The notes: generated from the letters alone by a model not told the origin. A stretch of DNA of 20,691 nt from Thermomucor indicae-seudaticae (GCA_000787465.1 JSYX01000614.1:1-20691), one strand, 5' to 3'. Shown: positions 1 through 10,157, numbered from the stretch's first letter. Program-made: numbers and translations.

Positions 1-1042
1 AATTGACACCATGGTACAGCTGAAAAGCTTTGGACGAGACGATTGGGTTGGCAGCCATGCCTTATCGTTGGGGAAAAATTGTCAACAACAAAGCTAAAAA
101 GGATCATGACTATCCGGTCCACATACCTGTGAGATACATGGACGCGGATAATAGATTCGCATGGCTTCCAAGAAGCATCAAGAAAGCGCCAATTTTCGGT
201 TGATGGTTAGGAGTGGATCCCAAAGTAGTTGCGATCGAGTGAACCACAGGATGGACAATGCCTCCGCCGCGCGCGGTATTGCTAGGCACAAAAGGGGCCA
301 ACAGGATTTCTATAGTCACATACGTATTTAGCAAATGAATGAGAGAAGAACATAAACCTCCTCGTTGCAATAGTTTGGTTTACCTGAAAATACGATAGCA
401 TAGGCTAGACCCATGATGCGTTTGCCAAACGACCTGATCATGAGCAGTGACACCCGCCGGCCAAGCTGAGTTACTTGGACCGCTTTGCCCAAATGAAATG
501 CAGCGAAAATAAGCCAAACCACCGAACTCGAGAAACCTTCGAGAGAATGATGGAACGATTCTTTGGCCCCTTTACATTGGTACGGCTCTCCGGTTAATGG
601 GTTGTCTTGGCCACATAATCGGCATTCGGTCGACAATCCCGTAGCCGCATCAACGCACTGAAACGAATGCGTCATGGCCAGAAGCGTCAGGCCAGTCAAG
701 ACCAGCAACGAAATGTCGACTGACGTCGTAATCAGGGCAAAGATAAAGCTGAGTGAACAAAAAGTTTAGAGTTAGGAGAGCTCGGCATAATGATTTGCTT
801 TCCGTTATACCTTGTGAATACAGCTAAAAGTCGAATAGCAGTAGGTGTAAGCTCATCAGTAGGAGTTACGCCAAACCAGATAAGTGCGCCAATAGCAATG
901 GACGGCAAAAGCGAGACAGACTGGCTGTGCATGATCTTGGACCAAGGTATCCTTTTACCTAAGAACAATGAAAAAAACACCAAGAGTTCAGAAACCCGTT
1001 CTTTCCTTCAGTCCAGTCCTCTACTTACGGATATTTGTCCAT
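1..1042 (-). CDS. DASS-family (SLC13/CitT-like) anion transporter, 3' end off the window
   Basis: Five exons on the minus strand: 1042-1029, 951-811, 748-384, 309-127 and 60-1 (continuing past the edge). Phases agree at every junction and give 254 residues so far. The joined protein carries the DASS signature APFVPSNTARGGG followed by HPVV, with hydrophobic segments before and after (for example LLPSIAIGALIWF and SSVVWLIFAAF). The family moves di- and tricarboxylates or sulfate across membranes; plant plastid 2-oxoglutarate/malate translocators and bacterial YbhI/CitT proteins are relatives. Substrate and membrane cannot be told from this part. The first coding exon is only 14 nt (MDKYP), chosen because it has an ATG, a GTAAGT donor and the phase needed for the AAAAG acceptor at 952. 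One hydrophilic loop, about residues 75-105, holds four cysteines. Family call is firm; the extreme N-terminus is less certain. Confidence 0.85.
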
Positions 1043-1257
1043 CGATGCCGACGACCAGGGCGATGAGATGTTAATAAAGCACTAGACTCGTCGACTAGTG
1101 TTGCTGGCGGGGTATGATCCAGTGTATTATGCGTATTGATACTGTTATATCTGAGTGATTTCGTTCGCATGATTGATTAAAAAGAGAGAGAAAGATGGGT
1201 CAGAGGAAAAGGGAGAGCTACTTTGGGCTTTTATAGACAGATACAATACATATAATA

Positions 1258-1273
1258 TGCGCGCGAGCGCGCA
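1258..1273. repeat. GC-rich palindrome
   Basis: TGCGCGC and GCGCGCA form perfect 7-bp arms around a 2-nt centre. It lies about 215 bp upstream of the transporter start codon, next to an AT-rich TATA-like run. It could be a protein-binding palindrome or simply alternating purine-pyrimidine sequence; function is unknown. Confidence 0.7.
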
Positions 1274-2536
1274 AATGGATTTAGCCGTTCGTGCGTGCGC
1301 AAAGATGACAAGGTTGCTCCAATTGGATTTCTGAGCGCGGTAAGTCCTTGTGCGGTTCTAATCCCAATGACTGAATGCAGCTCGCAAAAAGTCAGTCCCG
1401 ATCATTCACCCCTCGTGAACTAACATGATATCCCCCCGAGCGCACAATCCATCCCCACTCATTCGTTCAAGGTCAGCAAGCACCATACAATCCATCATAA
1501 GATCGCTTAAATGACTATAATTACTGAGTTCCTTGTCATCCACGTGGTCTATCAGCGGTTCTACTGAGCTGAAGGCGGGGTAAAAAAAGATCCGTCAATG
1601 ATGACGATGTAAGGAGTACCGCTGGGGGTTTTGCCAAGCGTAAAAAGGGCATCTTTTTTCCCCTGGCCTGGGCCTATTGCAACGCTGGGACTTTGGCTTT
1701 CAAGATCTTCTTTTAAGACAGATTATGCCGATGGAACTGACATCATAATACAGTTAAACTAGCGAATCGACCTCGCTTCGCGACAGGACGCGTGAATGAA
1801 CCATTCGAGAGGTAACAAAGGAGTCAAACAGGTGTTTTGGACAGAAATCGGATGGATTTCCCATGTAAAGGGACAGAGCGTAGCAAGAGACAATGACATA
1901 CATCAGGATCAGTTGAAGGCACAAACTCGAAATGGGATCATGGGTGTTTGAATATTCACATACAAATTCACAAGCGCCCTGCGAGCAGCTGTTATAAATA
2001 AGACCACATCAATCAGAAGGAAAAAAAAGAGCGTATTGATGTGAAAATGAAAAAGAAAAGATTCTTTCGTCGGTTGCCCTGAGGGCGGCTTACTAAATCT
2101 TAGAAAAACCCTGAGGCGATCCTCCGTGCAAGAGCCTATGAGGCTGAATCAGCGTAAGCAGCAGAGAAACGGTTCCGAGTGCGTAGGCCGGAACACAGCA
2201 AACATGTTTTTGTTGTGCAACTCAAGATAGCATGGCAGACAGGATCTGTGGCGATATTGTTCTTGTAGGATCTGCACTGATCCATAGCGTTGCTGTCATT
2301 TTTCTGTGGTTTCCCAGCCTGTCCACAAGCATATTCCACATCATTCTTCCTGATAACGAAATCTCCTCGTCTCCCCATCTTTCTGCGCGCAAGAACATCA
2401 ATATCCAGCGCTTGGCGAGCAAGATTCTTCCTGGTGGCTGAGGCTCTGCTACTACATTCATCCCTTAAATATAGGGTTCATCAGCAAAGAGCTCATCCAT
2501 ATTGGACAATACTCTTACCGCACTCGGGTTCACCAC

Positions 2537-2561
2537 AAGTCAAGTCGAGTCGAGTCAAGTG
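2537..2561. repeat. Imperfect 5-bp tandem repeat (RAGTC)n
   Basis: Five consecutive units read AAGTC, AAGTC, GAGTC, GAGTC, AAGTG, flanked by CCAC on the left and GTGG on the right, so the block also has weak dyad flanks. It lies about 430 bp upstream of the CPSF73 start codon. No known binding-site family is claimed. Confidence 0.75.
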
Positions 2562-2756
2562 GTGGGCCCTACACCTCACTGGTTCCACTGCTTCAAGCCC
2601 ATACAAGCATGCGTCCAGTATCTGTTTCCATACATTGATGTCGGTTGCGTGTAGTGTGTTGATACTGAGCGGATGATGGTCTGTCCTAAGCTTAAACAAG
2701 CCCATAAGGATAACATATTGCTATATGTAATTTATGCTGGACGTGGCGCTGGATGT

Positions 2757-2773
2757 CATGACCTTAAGTCATG
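2757..2773. repeat. Inverted repeat CATGAC-N5-GTCATG
   Basis: Perfect 6-bp arms (2757-2762 and 2768-2773) surround a 5-nt spacer, 222 bp upstream of the CPSF73 ATG. The arrangement would suit a dimeric transcription factor site, but this is inference from symmetry alone. Confidence 0.55.
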
Positions 2774-2994
2774 TTCTAGCTGCTATAAGCGAGTAGACAG
2801 TTTTTTAGGCTAAATTCAGAGAGACAAATGAAACTGACAGGCCTCTGAATACAGTCTTTCTGGCATGATCCGGTAAAGAAAGTGTCAGTTGTGGTAGGTC
2901 TTCTGGGAATGAATCCGGCGCATTTTTGAGCAAATTCTCTCCCATTGCAGGTTTTCTGAGGTTTTTCTTTCCCCGTCGTTTGTGCTGTGAATCA

Positions 2995-5900
2995 ATGGCA
3001 GGTGTAAAACGCAAGGCAGAGATCGAAGTCCCAGTGGCAGATGAGAACGACTTTTTACGACTCACGCCTCTTGGTGCTGGAAATGAAGTCGGACGATCGT
3101 CCATCCTCTTGGAATACAAGGGGAAAACCATCTTGGTATGTCGTAATCTTTTTTTTTCTCTTTCGTTTTCCCAATTTCGCTTGTGGGGAGGTCTGCAATG
3201 CTTGACATGCCCAAGGATTCCTGAAAACACTTTAAGCCTTGGCTGTGGCGGTTTCGAGCCTTTGCTTTTGCGTTGCAAATCTTGTCGAGATTTGCTCGCA
3301 TTTTCACCTGCCGGCATCAGTTACTAGGCGTTGGAAGGAAGAGGGAAGAAGAAAGAGAGAGAGACATTAGAACAGAAAAGATATGTTGCTGTTACAATAA
3401 AGAAGATCAGTCAAACTCATACAAGCTTTTTTGCCTTTCTTTCCTTTTGCTTGTGAATTGGTCGGGAAACAGCTTGATGCTGGTATCCATCCTGCGTACA
3501 ATGGTTTGGCGTCGCTACCTTTCTTTGATGAAATCGATCCTGCAAGCATTGACGTACTACTTGTGACGCAGTAAGTCTACAGTAGCAATCCAAAGGGACT
3601 GTGTCAATGGGCTTAAGTAAACTGATCTCCATTCTTCAAGTTTTCACGTTGACCATGCAGCTGCTGTCCCATACTTGATGGAGAGGGTAATAAGACGAGG
3701 AATATCTGGCAAAGAGGTCTATAATCTAAAGAACTGGCATCTAGACTTCCTTCAAAGGCCGCGTTTTCATGACACATCCGACCAAGGCTATCTACAAGTG
3801 GTTACTGAGCGACTACTTGAGAGTCAGGTAAGGCTAGAAGAAGGCTGCTTTTGTTCTTCGGAATCTGGATGCTATGGACTTTTCCTGTAGCAACATCGGC
3901 GATGAAGACCAACTGTACAGTGAAGAGGATCTGATCAGATCCTTCGATCGGATAGAAGCTGTTGATTATCACCAGCAAGTGGAAGTTGAAGGCATCAAGT
4001 TCACGTCCTTCAACGCAGGACATGTACTGGGAGCTGCCATGTTCTTGATTGAGATTGCCGGTGTTAAAGTTCTTTATACTGGAGACTACTCTCGAGAAGA
4101 AGATCGCCACTTGATGGCAGCAGAGAAACCGGAAGGAGCGGTTGATGTTCTTATCACAGAAAGTACTTACGGTGTGCAATCACATGAACCACGTTTGGCA
4201 AAAGAAATGCGGTTCACATGTAGGTTATGTTGTCGTTGGGTTTTTCCGACACGCTGCCTAAACTTATCCTCTTTGCGTAGCTCTCGTGCATGATATTGTT
4301 GGGCGGGGCGGACGATGCCTGATGCCTGTCTTTGCTCTGGGAAGAGCACAAGAACTACTGCTCATCTTGGACGAGTATTGGGAGGCTCATCCGGAACTTG
4401 ACAGCATCCCGATCTATTATGCTTCAAGCTTAGCCAAGAAGTGTATGGCAGTGTATCAGACATATATCAACATGATGAACGCAAGAATAAGGAAGCAGTT
4501 TGCGATATCAAATCCTTTTGTCTTTAAACATATCAGTAACCTTCGCAATGTGGAGCAGTTTGAGGATTCCGGACCCTGTGTAATGATGGCGAGCCCGGGC
4601 ATGTTGCAGGTAAAGAAAAGGGACTTCGCGATTCTCTATATCACAGAGAACACTGGGCCTCACCTGGACCTCGATAGAATGGTCTGTCGCGAGAACTGTT
4701 TGAGAGATGGGCACCAGACAAAAAGAATGGTCTAGTCATTACTGGTTATTGTGTCGAGAACACTTTGGCTAGGGTGAGTTGGGCGACTCCCTTGTAAACG
4801 CCATGCACTGTATTGACGGTTACATGAACAGCAAGCGATGAATGAGCCAGCGGATTTCACGGCCATGGACGGCCGTAAAATTCCTTTGCGCATGTCCGTG
4901 GACTATATATCCTTCTCTGCTCATGTCGACTTTACGCAGAATAGCAAGTTCATAGAAGACGTCAAAGCACCTCATGTGGTAAGTGCACGTCCATGAAAAT
5001 TCACTCTTTGCTTTAAAGTTCGATAACTGGTCAAGTATAGGTGCTCGTTCACGGCGAAGCAAACGCCATGTTCCGGTTAAAATCTGCCTTACAGAGTCGA
5101 TATTCTGAAAGAGAAGAAAATGTCAAGATCTACACGCCCAAAAACTGTGAGACAGTCAAGTTGTACTTTAGAGGTGAAAAGATGGCAAAGGTGAGTCATC
5201 CCACCAATGGTGCGCTTAAAGTCACTCACTCCGGGATCATACAGACAATTGGTCGCTTGGCTGCCAAATATCCGTCCGAGAACGAGCCCCTGAACGGAAT
5301 TCTTGTGGCCAAGGATTTCCAGCTAAACATAATGTCTCCGGAAGATTTAAACGAATTGGGTGGTCTTATAACTACTGTCGTGACGCAGCGTCAAGTGGTG
5401 CCATTCAACGCTGGCATAAGCTTACTAAAGTGGCATCTGGAGATGATGTTTGGCTCAGTGGATGAATCGGAACTGGGTAGCAAAACTGGCAACGATAAAG
5501 AAGAAGGCACGGTGTTGCGCGTATTTGACACCATCGATATAAAGCATCAGTCAAGCAAACCAAATCAAGTGACCCTCGAATGGATCGGAAATGCCATGAA
5601 TGATATGGTTGCTGATTCTGTGTTAGCTGTTATTCTGTCAGTCGACAGCTCTCCTGCTAGTGTCAAAGGTAATCAATTATCAAATAGGAAGTCTTTAAGC
5701 CTGCGCGTGCTAACATATGATAACAAAAAACAATACAGCAAGCACTCATTCATGCTCACATAGCCACAAGGATGTGCACGAAAAGCTTGATCAATCACAT
5801 TCAAAAGTTCAGGAAGAGATAGACAAGGAGTTTCAGGAAATGGTGGTCTTTTTACAGGAACAGTTCGGCGACGTTGTAGCAAACGAAAAGGAGCACGAAG

Positions 5901-6105
5901 CAACGGTTAATGTTGATGGAGCGACAGCGACTGTTGACTGTATAAAATTTGTAAGTTTTGTCATTAAAGTAGTCTTTGCTCCAACTATGAGCTGACTTGG
6001 ATGATCCTTTAGAACGTCAGATCCGAAAACGAGAACTTACAGAAACGTGTATCTAGTGTAGTACAACGCGCGAAGCAGGCCATCAGGCCCATTGTATCTT
6101 ATTGA
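2995..6105 (+). CDS. CPSF3: CPSF73/Ysh1, pre-mRNA 3'-end processing endonuclease
   Basis: Twelve exons: 2995-3135, 3473-3570, 3641-3686, 3745-3827, 3891-4219, 4281-4609, 4678-4773, 4832-4978, 5041-5190, 5245-5668, 5739-5950, 6013-6105. They sum to 2148 nt, coding 715 residues (human about 684). The protein is the metallo-beta-lactamase/beta-CASP nuclease of the cleavage and polyadenylation complex, which cuts pre-mRNA before poly(A) addition in the nucleus. Metal-ligand motifs are complete: HFHVDH at residues 80-85 (split by an intron after two bases of His80), AGH at 167, TGD with Asp188, and SAH at 405. After the nuclease part come VLVHGE, FRGEK and a C-terminal dimerisation-type domain containing EQFGD. 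A His/Ser/Cys-rich linker (about 614-628) precedes it, and yeast Ysh1 has a comparable stretch. Start is the ATG giving MAGVKRKAE, directly before the conserved [13 protein letters not shown]. It looks functional. Confidence 0.96.
3136..3472 (+). other. Long first intron of the CPSF73 gene with two hairpins
   Basis: At 337 nt this intron is about five times longer than the other introns of the gene (54-71 nt). It contains CCAAGG (3211-3216) paired with CCTTGG (3237-3242) across a 20-nt loop, and a perfect 8-bp hairpin, GCAAATCT-TGTCG-AGATTTGC, at 3275-3295. A GA-rich run (about 3339-3379) and a pyrimidine-rich stretch follow before the acceptor. Removal joins TIL to LDAGIHP with no missing residues, so no exon is hidden here. 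Whether the hairpins are a guide RNA, a regulatory structure or chance is unknown. Confidence 0.6.
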
Positions 6106-6591
6106 ATTGTATAAAACCCCTTTTCGTATAATATTTTTGCTCAGACTTTCTTTTTGCTTTGAGCATCGTGTCAAGCCCTTAAAGTCTTGCAAATAAAATG
6201 ACCGTGAAAATACTGGCTTTTGAATAAACCTTCGCATCCTCTGTTGGTAGTGTTTGCGTTGACTTAAGTGAAATTTGCGCCATGCTTTGAAATAAATTTG
6301 CACTGTAGTATAAGAATATTATACGCTGCAGAAGGATTATGGTATGCACCTGTGCGTTCGACTGCGTAAAGCATGTTAATCATATGCGTAATGCTTAATC
6401 GTATTTTAAAGCCAAGTCTGGTTGCCGTTGATGCACAATGTATTTCGAGTACTTCAAACGTTCAATCAGTATCTGGCAAGTGGCGAAAGATGTATTTTCC
6501 CATGCAATGCTTGAATTTTTGTGCTTGGTCTTTGGTTGAAGCACCGACCAAGCTTTTGTCTTTCTTATCCATACCTTAATTCTTTCTCCTA
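6106..6591 (+). other. Intergenic stretch: CPSF73 3' end and AKTIP promoter
   Basis: Tandem spacing of 486 bp. The left half presumably holds the CPSF73 3' untranslated region, with candidate AATAAA at 6192-6197. The right half contains an 8-bp inverted repeat, GCTTGGTC (6523-6530) with GACCAAGC (6546-6553), about 40-70 bp upstream of the AKTIP start codon. Short ORFs here have no recognisable homology. Confidence 0.5.
6192..6197 (+). promoter_or_regulatory. Candidate poly(A) signal AATAAA of the CPSF73 gene
   Basis: A canonical AATAAA hexamer lies 87 nt after the TGA stop at 6103-6105, and a second GAATAAAC lies some 30 nt further on. Assignment rests on sequence and position only. Confidence 0.4.
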
Positions 6592-7834
6592 ATGCAAAGA
6601 GTAAGACTTATCTATAGCCAGTCTGGCTTGCTTCCGTTTAAAATGCCATTTATTGACAGTAGTTTTAGCGATTTTCGACGAGTGCTTCTCCTTCGACGTC
6701 ATCGCGACGTGCAAGCACCAGTAGCGGCAGTAATCCGAATCAAACTCGCTCAGGCGTCAGTTCCCTTTTCTCCCGCACACGTGCAGCATCATTGGGAAGA
6801 CTCGGCAGGCGATCATCGACAAACACAAACAATGCAGCTGCCACTTCTGCGTCGTCATCTGCTGCCATGCAGCAGCAGACTCGGCGTAACCCAGTAGTTT
6901 ATGAAGAAGACGATGACGACGAGTTGGAGAACGGTTCAAGTACAAAGTCGCCAAGGCAAACCTCTGAATATTTCAAAAGATACGAGCTTATGACTGAATT
7001 GTATGCGAGCGCGCACACACTCTTGCTATCTGAGATCAGCACGTTTATTGACCTTGTCTGTTTTCTCTGTAGCATCAACTTACGGAACCCAAATCATTGC
7101 CCGTTAGGCGTCTATGTCATGCCATCCTCCGATAATTTGAACGGTGCGTGTGCAAGCCCTATTCGAGATGTTTCATATACTGACCAGCTCTTTTTGAAAG
7201 TGTGGTATGGTGTTATATTCGTTCATAAAGGATACTATCGATCAGGCGTCTTTAAATTTCGGATGACGATCCCGGAAAGCTATCCAAACCATCCACCATC
7301 CGTGACCTTCCTGACAGACATGTTCCATCCGCTAGTAGACGTTCAAGGCAATGTATCTATCTCACAACAGTTTCCTACATGGCGACCATACCAGGACTAC
7401 CTTTTCCATGTGCTTCATTATCTCAAAAATATGTTCAAAAGGGTTATACTAGATGGCCTGGTCGATAAGCATTGCCTGAATAAGGAAGCATATCGATTGT
7501 AAGTGATGCTACCATTCCGTTTTTGCTCCCACTTAACGGCGAGTGTCATTAGATACCGAACAGATACCACGGTCTTTGGGAAATTAGCCCAGCAATGTGC
7601 ACAGCTTTCCATCACGGAATCATACCTTTTTGATCATTTCCCAGACAATAACATGATTAGATTTTCTCCCCTTAGCGAAGCAAAATTCGGTAAGACAACT
7701 TTTCGCTGTGCGTATAGTCGGTTGAACTCACAGGAAATGCGATTTTAGACGAACTGAAATCGCAGATATTAAGTAGCACCCTCACCAACAAAAAGAATCA
7801 CACTGTGGATACAAAGACACCCCAGATATCGTGA
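6592..7834 (+). CDS. AKTIP: FTS/AKTIP homologue, inactive E2-like subunit of the FHF (FTS-Hook-FHIP) complex
   Basis: Six exons: 6592-6600, 6669-7000, 7073-7143, 7201-7498, 7553-7689, 7749-7834; 933 nt, 310 residues. Residues 1-100 are Ser/Arg/Asn-rich and disordered, ending in an acidic run EEDDDDELE. The ubiquitin-conjugating fold follows from about 105: VWYGVIF at 138-144, GVFKF, then PESYPNHPP and HPLVD at 180-184. HPLVD replaces the usual HPNV segment and no catalytic cysteine follows, as in animal AKTIP/FTS. In animals and Aspergillus (FtsA) this protein joins Hook and FHIP to link dynein to early endosomes; that role is inferred here. Introns at 7001-7072 and 7144-7200 are 72 and 57 nt with no in-frame stop, so an unspliced reading also looks open; removing them restores family spacing. 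The 9-nt first exon (MQR) is the only ATG-donor pair fitting the acceptor at 6668. Confidence 0.88.
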
Positions 7835-7908
7835 AAACATGATCGATTCTTGATTATGAACAAATGTACATTGCAGCTTTTACTATCTACACCGACATGC
7901 AGGAACAT

Positions 7909-9844
7909 CTATTGTGTTTCCGGCTCTTGTATGATACCCTTCGATATCCGTGTCACCGGCTTATTTTTTGGAGGGTGAGGGAATGCGTCACCCCAGGCTG
8001 CTTTGCGGGCGTCTCGATATGGTATCTTGCCCTGCGATTTCGGAATGACTATTCTTTCAATTGCTCCTAAATGACAAGGAATAAATGCACTCGTTCATAT
8101 GACCATCCTTAATAATTATCATACCTGAACTGGCACAGGTATCCATTACAACATGACCATGCTTTTTAAGTGGAGGTTGAATAAGCCGTGGCCATTCATA
8201 AGCCTTAGTTTCCAAGGAATCCGTTGCATCTGAGGACCTTGGTCGCGGACCGCGTCGAAGGATGACGTATGCGTATTTCGCATCTTCTTCGTTAAACTTT
8301 GAATGCTTTGTCTTCATCTACAGAGCAAATCAGTTTGACTTTTCAAAAGAGCACGGTGCATACATATGACTTCATACCAGGAAAGGTGGCCTTTGGACTT
8401 TCTGTGAAAAGTGGCACCAGTACTTATTCAGCTTGGCATCTGGCGAAAATAGCAATGGGCAGGGGCCATCGTGTGGACACTACAACAATATTAGTAAAAA
8501 AATGCATTTTTACCGTACATTTGCTTGTTGGTTATCCTTACAGGTGCAACAACATGAGCTCCTTTCTCTCCAGGACTATCCAGCAACCATTGACGGGCTC
8601 TAGCGACATTCGCAAACCCGACAGGGGTCCCACGATCAATTATAACCTAATAGAAATACGCAATTAGAACTAAATACGTTTCTCTAACCGAAAACCGTTT
8701 ACGTACAAGTATGTCACCCGTTTGATCCCAAAGCTGCTCCACAACCGACTTTTGTAAGGCAATCGATGGTATCTCTCCCAGTGTGAATGCACTGACGACA
8801 AGATCGGGCTTTGAAGCCTAATAAATCGGAGTCAGTACACAGCCCCTTTTCTTTTACCATGCATGTCTTTTGCTGCACAAACCTGTGGATCAAACCCCAG
8901 GTACCGCTTAAACTCGACAGGTTCCTGCGCTTTGTCCTCCGAAAGGTAGGCTAAAAGAATATGAATTAATACAGTTCACAGAGGATTGCAGAGCCTTATT
9001 TTGGACACTTACTTTCGAGACGTTCCGCTATGCGTAACATGTCCTCAGACAAATCTACTCCTGTGCACTTGTCCAATTCAAATACTTGACGGGCTGCCCT
9101 TTTTATGGACATGTAAGCTTCATCATCTGACTACACTGCTTCGTGTACTTACCATATTGCAGTGCCAGGACCGGTTCCAAAATCAAGCATCGTCTTTGGC
9201 TTAAAGTCTGATATCCGTCGAGATAATTCGGTCAAGACGTTTAACGAGGCTGCGAATGCGGACGGCATTGCACCAGCCGCGTATGCAACTGATTCCCGAG
9301 CTCCATATGTCAGTGTATGTGGCTCGGTGTCTTTCTTCTTCTTTTGTCGATCATCGGTTTCTTGTGGTCGTGCAGTTGAACGGAACGACTCGTAAAGTCT
9401 TAAAGCATCAGTGCGAACAAGTCGTTTATCTTGCTCTACCGATAAAAGATGCCCTTGTCAGTAACTGCTGTTATTGACAGAGAAAAGCTTCTCCTCTATA
9501 GCGAACCTTGAATAAGCTCAGTGACACCCTTGATCAACGGTTTCGGAAAGGCGATGCTCCCAATTTTCTTTCGTCCGTACTCTGCCTCGGGCGATCCACG
9601 AATGACAGGCTCCTTGGAAATTGCGAGATCTTTCAATTCGACTGTTCTGTTTCGGAATGAATAAGCGGCATTACGAATCGATCGCCTTTTATGCAGCTTA
9701 CTCTAATAAATCACGATCGAGTGCCTGAAGTTGAGCCTCGTCTAAAAATATGACTTTTTCATTGCTGTATAAACGCTTTGTTGCGAATCCAAGACATAGT
9801 TGCTTTTTGCGGCATAGCAATGACCGTACATTGGCAATTGACAT
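7909..9844 (-). CDS. RSM22: RSM22/METTL17, mitochondrial small-subunit ribosome assembly factor (methyltransferase-like)
   Basis: Ten exons on the minus strand: 9844-9702, 9646-9507, 9435-9153, 9098-9013, 8950-8883, 8817-8707, 8646-8542, 8479-8378, 8317-8125, 8066-7909; 1389 nt, 462 residues. The N-terminus (MSIANVRSLLCRKKQ...) looks like a mitochondrial targeting sequence, basic with few acids. The SAM-type motif MLDFGTGPGTAIW lies at about 177-189 after the family's TLTYGARESVAYAAGAMP region. VIIDRGTPVGF and CPHDGPCP follow. Family knowledge: RSM22/METTL17 binds the nascent mitoribosomal small subunit and carries a 4Fe-4S cluster. Likely ligands are Cys313, Cys319, Cys334 and Cys407. Exon 2 ends at an uncommon GTTCGC donor (9506), yet phase and sequence agree. 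It starts 313 bp from the divergent HSPA12-like gene. Confidence 0.92.
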
Positions 9845-10157
9845 GTTGGCATATATGCACAGAATCCCAAAGCCACACACCTGACGCACGGGTTATGGAA
9901 ATCGGACCCCAAAACTTCTGATTGTGTGGAAAGGGACAGCAGATCGCGAGCGTGTGTAACGCGAAATGATATACGCACCAAATGGTTTAAAAAAAGGCAC
10001 AACAGCGCCAAAAAAAGAGCAAGGCAAACTCCCTAAGTCTGTCTGTTCTGCAGCGTGTTTCCTTCTCTCTCTTTTCTTTTTTATTCTTCCCCACTTTTTC
10101 TAATACTCGATAATAACCTTTTAGTTTACTTTACCCCTCTTCCCCTTTACTACTCTT
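9845..10157. promoter_or_regulatory. Shared divergent promoter region of RSM22 and the HSPA12-like gene
   Basis: This 313-bp interval separates two start codons pointing away from each other. Its right third is strongly pyrimidine-rich, running to the HSPA12-like ATG, and includes two CCCCT pentamers (10134-10138 and 10142-10146). Those match the core of the fungal stress-response element, but they lie only 12-24 bp from the ATG inside a CT tract and may be incidental. A TTTAAAAAAA run near 9987 is AT-rich. No clear heat-shock element was seen. Confidence 0.45.

Larger units (their letters stand above)
1043..2994. other. Gene-free stretch between divergent transporter and CPSF73 genes
   Basis: Open frames of 60-130 codons exist between 2136 and 2705 on both strands, but they overlap each other, have no recognisable domain, and do not extend through credible splice sites. 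I read the stretch as non-coding, presumably holding both promoters. It contains a GC-rich palindrome at 1258-1273 near an AT-rich TATA-like run (about 1250-1258), purine-rich GA tracts around 1180-1220, a pentamer tandem repeat at 2537-2561 and an inverted repeat at 2757-2773. A non-coding RNA could be hidden here, but I see no snRNA or tRNA signature. Confidence 0.6.

Noticed and set aside
2136..2705. Overlapping ORFs of 69-128 codons on both strands upstream of CPSF73
   Set aside because: They overlap each other in several frames, lack recognisable motifs, and do not connect through plausible splice sites to anything conserved.
2805..3317. 170-codon minus-strand ORF over CPSF73 exon 1 and intron 1
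   Set aside because: It lies antisense to strongly conserved CPSF73 coding sequence and its residues are a low-complexity Lys/Arg/Ser mix without domain features; a shadow.
10134..10146. Pair of CCCCT stress-response elements upstream of the HSPA12-like gene
   Set aside because: They sit 12-24 bp before the ATG in a general pyrimidine tract, too close to the start for a confident upstream activator site; kept only as a remark.
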